From Pseudorhodoferax aquiterrae (GTDB taxonomy: Bacteria; Pseudomonadota; Gammaproteobacteria; Burkholderiales; Burkholderiaceae_C), in NCBI RefSeq assembly GCF_014652235.1, contig NZ_BMYK01000006.1:248001-312000 (forward strand): a stretch of 64,000 nt of DNA. The letters are read 5' to 3'. Below the pieces are notes generated by a model, which saw only the letters and a program-made list of their open reading frames with translations, made no database searches and had not been told where the DNA came from. The translations under genes and the position numbers were made by a program. Positions 59,790 to 64,000 of the stretch are shown here, piece by piece. How positions within the stretch are numbered: position 1 is the stretch's first letter; every line of letters starts with the position of its first letter.

Positions 59790-60544
59790 AGCACATCGCG
59801 CGCAAGCGCTTCGGCCAGCACTTCCTGTCCGACACCGGCATCATCGACGCCATCGTGCGCGCCATCGCGCCGCAGCCGGGCGATCCCATGGTGGAGATCG
59901 GGCCCGGCCTGGCGGCGCTGACCCAGCCGCTGGTCGAGCGCGTGGGCCGGCTCACCGTCATCGAGCTCGACCGTGACCTCGCTGAGCGCCTGCGCAGCCA
60001 TCCCCAGCTCGCGGTGGTCGAGTCGGACGTGCTCAAGGTGGACTTCGCCGCGCTGGCCGCTGCCGCCGGGCGCAAGCTGCGCGTGGTCGGCAACCTGCCC
60101 TACAACATTTCCACGCCCATCCTGTTCCACTTGCTGGAGCACGTGGCGCATGTGCGCGACCAGCATTTCATGCTGCAGAAGGAAGTCATCGACCGCATGG
60201 TCGCCGCGCCGGCGACGGCCGCCTACGGTCGGCTCAGCGTGATGCTGCAGTGGCGTTACGCGATGGAGGACGTGCTGTTCGTGCCGCCCGAGAGCTTCGA
60301 TCCGCCGCCGAAGGTCGACAGCGCGGTGGTGCGCATGGAACCGCTCGCGCAGCCGCCGGACGTGGATGTGGCGCTGCTCAGCGAACTCGTGCAGGTGGCC
60401 TTCAGCCAGCGCCGCAAGCTGCTGCGCCACAGCCTGGGCCGCTGGCTCGAGGCGCGCCAGTTCGGCGGCAGCTTCGACCTGCAGCGCCGCGGCGAGGAAG
60501 TGCCCGTGCCCGAGTACCTCGCCCTGGCGCAGGCGCTCCAATGA
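59786..60544 (+). CDS. rsmA: 16S rRNA (adenine1518/1519-N6)-dimethyltransferase
   Basis: A 252-residue KsgA/RsmA methyltransferase. [16 protein letters not shown] at the N terminus, [16 protein letters not shown] (S-adenosylmethionine motif I, about residue 37), [18 protein letters not shown] (the NLPY catalytic motif, about 106) and [17 protein letters not shown] are diagnostic. It starts with GTG, overlapping the surA stop (GTGA). pdxA, often between surA and rsmA in other bacteria, is absent here. A terminator follows. Confidence 0.95.
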   Translation: MKHIARKRFGQHFLSDTGIIDAIVRAIAPQPGDPMVEIGPGLAALTQPLVERVGRLTVIELDRDLAERLRSHPQLAVVESDVLKVDFAALAAAAGRKLRVVGNLPYNISTPILFHLLEHVAHVRDQHFMLQKEVIDRMVAAPATAAYGRLSVMLQWRYAMEDVLFVPPESFDPPPKVDSAVVRMEPLAQPPDVDVALLSELVQVAFSQRRKLLRHSLGRWLEARQFGGSFDLQRRGEEVPVPEYLALAQALQ

Positions 60545-60546
60545 AA

Positions 60547-60570
60547 AACGCCCGTCGTTCGACGGGCGTT
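60547..60570 (+). terminator. Hairpin terminator after rsmA
   Basis: AACGCCCGTC-GTTC-GACGGGCGTT is a 10-bp perfect stem with a 4-nt loop immediately after the rsmA stop. A-rich sequence precedes it; only a short T/C-rich stretch follows, so it is moderate. Confidence 0.6.
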
Positions 60571-60790
60571 CTCTGTGGACGACGCGGTGCGTCTCAGGCC
60601 GCTGCCAGCCAGTAGCCCGCGTTGAAGGGGCTGCTCATGCGCAGCGCCAGGGGCGAGACGTCGACCAGTTTGTCGGTGGGCATCTTCTCGCCCGATTCCG
60701 TCGTCGTGTCGGTGAGGGCGATGCCGGTGACGGCGCCGTCCTGCTGAGCCTCGTTCGCCCGTTCCGCTTGGCTGTTTTGTGCGGAACGGG

Positions 60791-61213
60791 CTACAGAAAA
60801 GAATAGAAACACCGGAACGGGATCTTGCGGTCGCCCCAGTAATCCGCGGCGTCGCGGAAGATGTCCAGCAGTTGCTCGCGCGCTTCCTTGTCGAACTTGG
60901 CGTTCGCGGGAATCTGTTCCAGCACGACGATGAAGCCGGGCTGCGGGCCGGACTTGTGCAGCGGATCCGTCATGCAGTCGTACAGCGCGTCGAAGTTCTT
61001 GCCGAAGTGCGTCGGGAAGGTGAACTGCTGCGCGATCAGGTCCAGCACGTCCTGCTTGCTCTGGGCGTTGGCCAGGTTGGCATAGAGGAAATGGTGGCCC
61101 ATGGACTGGGCGGCCTCTTGCAGGTCGGCAACGCGAAACGCCCGGATCGACTGGACGATGTTGGTTCGCACGGTACGCAGAGGCTGGTCCAGCTCCGCTT
61201 TAACGTTGGTCAT
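60791..61213 (-). CDS. Barstar-family ribonuclease inhibitor
   Basis: A 140-residue protein of the barstar family. The C-terminal two-thirds carries YANLANAQSKQDVLDLIAQQ, FPTHFGKNFDALYDCMTDPL (the inhibitory helix and loop, with Asp residues that mimic phosphates) and IVVLEQIPANAKFDKEAREQ. The start is the ATG at 61213 with GAGG upstream; a TTG one codon earlier is weaker. It lies 41 bp downstream of the RNase gene on the same strand, so it would protect the cell from that enzyme. Confidence 0.9.
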   Translation of the reverse strand: MTNVKAELDQPLRTVRTNIVQSIRAFRVADLQEAAQSMGHHFLYANLANAQSKQDVLDLIAQQFTFPTHFGKNFDALYDCMTDPLHKSGPQPGFIVVLEQIPANAKFDKEAREQLLDIFRDAADYWGDRKIPFRCFYSFL

Positions 61214-61254
61214 CAAAATACCTCGGTCTCACAAAAACAAGAATCGCCCGCCCT

Positions 61255-61653
61255 TCACGGCGCGATCTTGCGAAAACTCGCATAGTGGTCGCTGGTGTAG
61301 TAGCAACCATCCGGTGTCGTCGGACGCAGGCCCCCGCAGACGATGCGGCGCGCACCCCGGCTGCGTGCACCTTCCCTGGCCACGGTGTATTCGCGGTAGT
61401 AGCCGCGCTTCGCCACGGGCAATTGGCGCTCCCGGTTGAAGAACACCGTCCCGTCCTTCTCGTACGGAAATGGCCCGCCTTGCAGGATCCGCTGGTAGGT
61501 CGCCTGGCCCTCTCGGGGCAGGGCGTCCAGCGCCACGGTGGCGTCATCTGCCGAGGTCCGCGCCTGCACCGAAACAGTGCAGGCTGCCAGCGCCACCGCC
61601 AGCAGGCCGCGCCAAAGCGAACGGCTGGAGGTGGGACGGATCGTGGACAACAT
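61255..61653 (-). CDS. Secreted guanyl-specific ribonuclease (RNase Sa/barnase-like)
   Basis: A 132-residue microbial RNase. An N-terminal hydrophobic leader (about residues 14-30) ends in LAACTVSVQA; LAAC also fits a lipobox, so it may be secreted or surface-anchored. The mature domain has LPREGQATYQRILQGGPFPY and the active site: Glu88 in YYREYTV, Arg102/103 in RGARRIV and His123 in TSDHYASF. The inhibitor gene follows. The start at 61653 is uncertain (61686 possible). Role may be toxin against competitors or RNA scavenging. Confidence 0.85.
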   Translation of the reverse strand: MLSTIRPTSSRSLWRGLLAVALAACTVSVQARTSADDATVALDALPREGQATYQRILQGGPFPYEKDGTVFFNRERQLPVAKRGYYREYTVAREGARSRGARRIVCGGLRPTTPDGCYYTSDHYASFRKIAP

Positions 61654-61847
61654 GGAAAGAAGCTGGGCGCACAGACCGCACGGCACAGATGCACTGATTG
61701 GTGCGCGGGCTCCGGGTTAACCCCCGGATCGAAGCGCGCTAGTGTGCACTAAGGCCCCAGGAAAGGCAAGGCCCATGCCCAAAAAACAGGCACGGGCCGC
61801 AAGGGCTTGGCGTTGCACCAAGTTAGTGCTTGCTCGGCCCGCGAGGG

Positions 61848-64000
<2,153 letters not shown>

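Noticed and set aside
60594-60812. A 72-codon minus-strand frame after the barstar gene
   Set aside because: It overlaps the barstar 3' end, has no recognisable domain and no good ribosome site; a shorter frame from 60683 (29 aa) is equally unsupported.
61771-61800. GGCCCATGCC/GGCACGGGCC inverted repeat upstream of the maeB stop
   Set aside because: One mismatch and an A-rich loop with no T-run in either direction; too weak to call a terminator.

Overview
The window is a high-GC, gene-dense chromosomal segment from a betaproteobacterium, most probably a Comamonadaceae member such as Variovorax or a close relative. The reasons are the codon usage, the lptD-surA-rsmA order, several Bug/TctC-type binding proteins, many LysR regulators with nearby transport and catabolic genes, an acdS gene and a full mdc malonate decarboxylase operon. 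I saw no tRNA, rRNA, CRISPR array, prophage or intact transposase.

Layout. 1-2.1 kb holds small stress-type or hypothetical genes, including a DUF3606 protein and a Cys/Lys repeat protein. 2.2-8 kb has a Bug protein, an Lrp regulator coupled to an M20 peptidase, a LysR gene with a perfect dyad in its promoter, and ACC deaminase (acdS) with a small partner ORF. 8-18.7 kb is a scattered polyamine/opine-type ABC transporter (binding protein and two permeases at 9.6-12.4 kb, ATPase at 17.5 kb). It surrounds a racemase-family enzyme, RidA, DUF1028, LysR, an ArgE-like deacylase and a flavin monooxygenase, and looks like a nitrogen-compound scavenging locus. 18.7-21.9 kb encodes quinone oxidoreductase, GST, a dehydroquinase-like protein lacking two active-site residues, and a 2-hydroxyacid dehydrogenase. 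22-24.4 kb is a PAS-PAS hybrid kinase with a single-domain response regulator. 24.4-29.2 kb is accessory: an esterase, a 274-bp nested palindromic MITE-like element, a Tat-exported nitroreductase-like protein, a LysR and a DUF2798 protein.

29.2-37.5 kb is a sugar locus: a MalK-type ABC importer, a DapA-family aldolase/dehydratase and a GntR regulator, a FucU-type mutarotase, and a divergent aldo/keto reductase and amidohydrolase-type lactonase. Together they fit an oxidative, non-phosphorylating route for L-fucose or a related sugar. 37.7-40.3 kb has a zinc alcohol dehydrogenase, a Bug protein and a YbjQ protein. 40.3-50.8 kb is a LysR gene, a large lipoprotein hydrolase, and mdcA-C-D-[Bug]-E-G-B-H. 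Both the hydrolase gene and mdcA have a dyad about 63 bp upstream of the predicted transcription start, which suggests one LysR regulon.

50.8-64 kb is mainly housekeeping: an M20 dipeptidase, a YidB-type protein, amgK-rsmE-MFS, lptD-surA-rsmA, a secreted RNase with a barstar-type inhibitor, and a malic enzyme running off the right edge.
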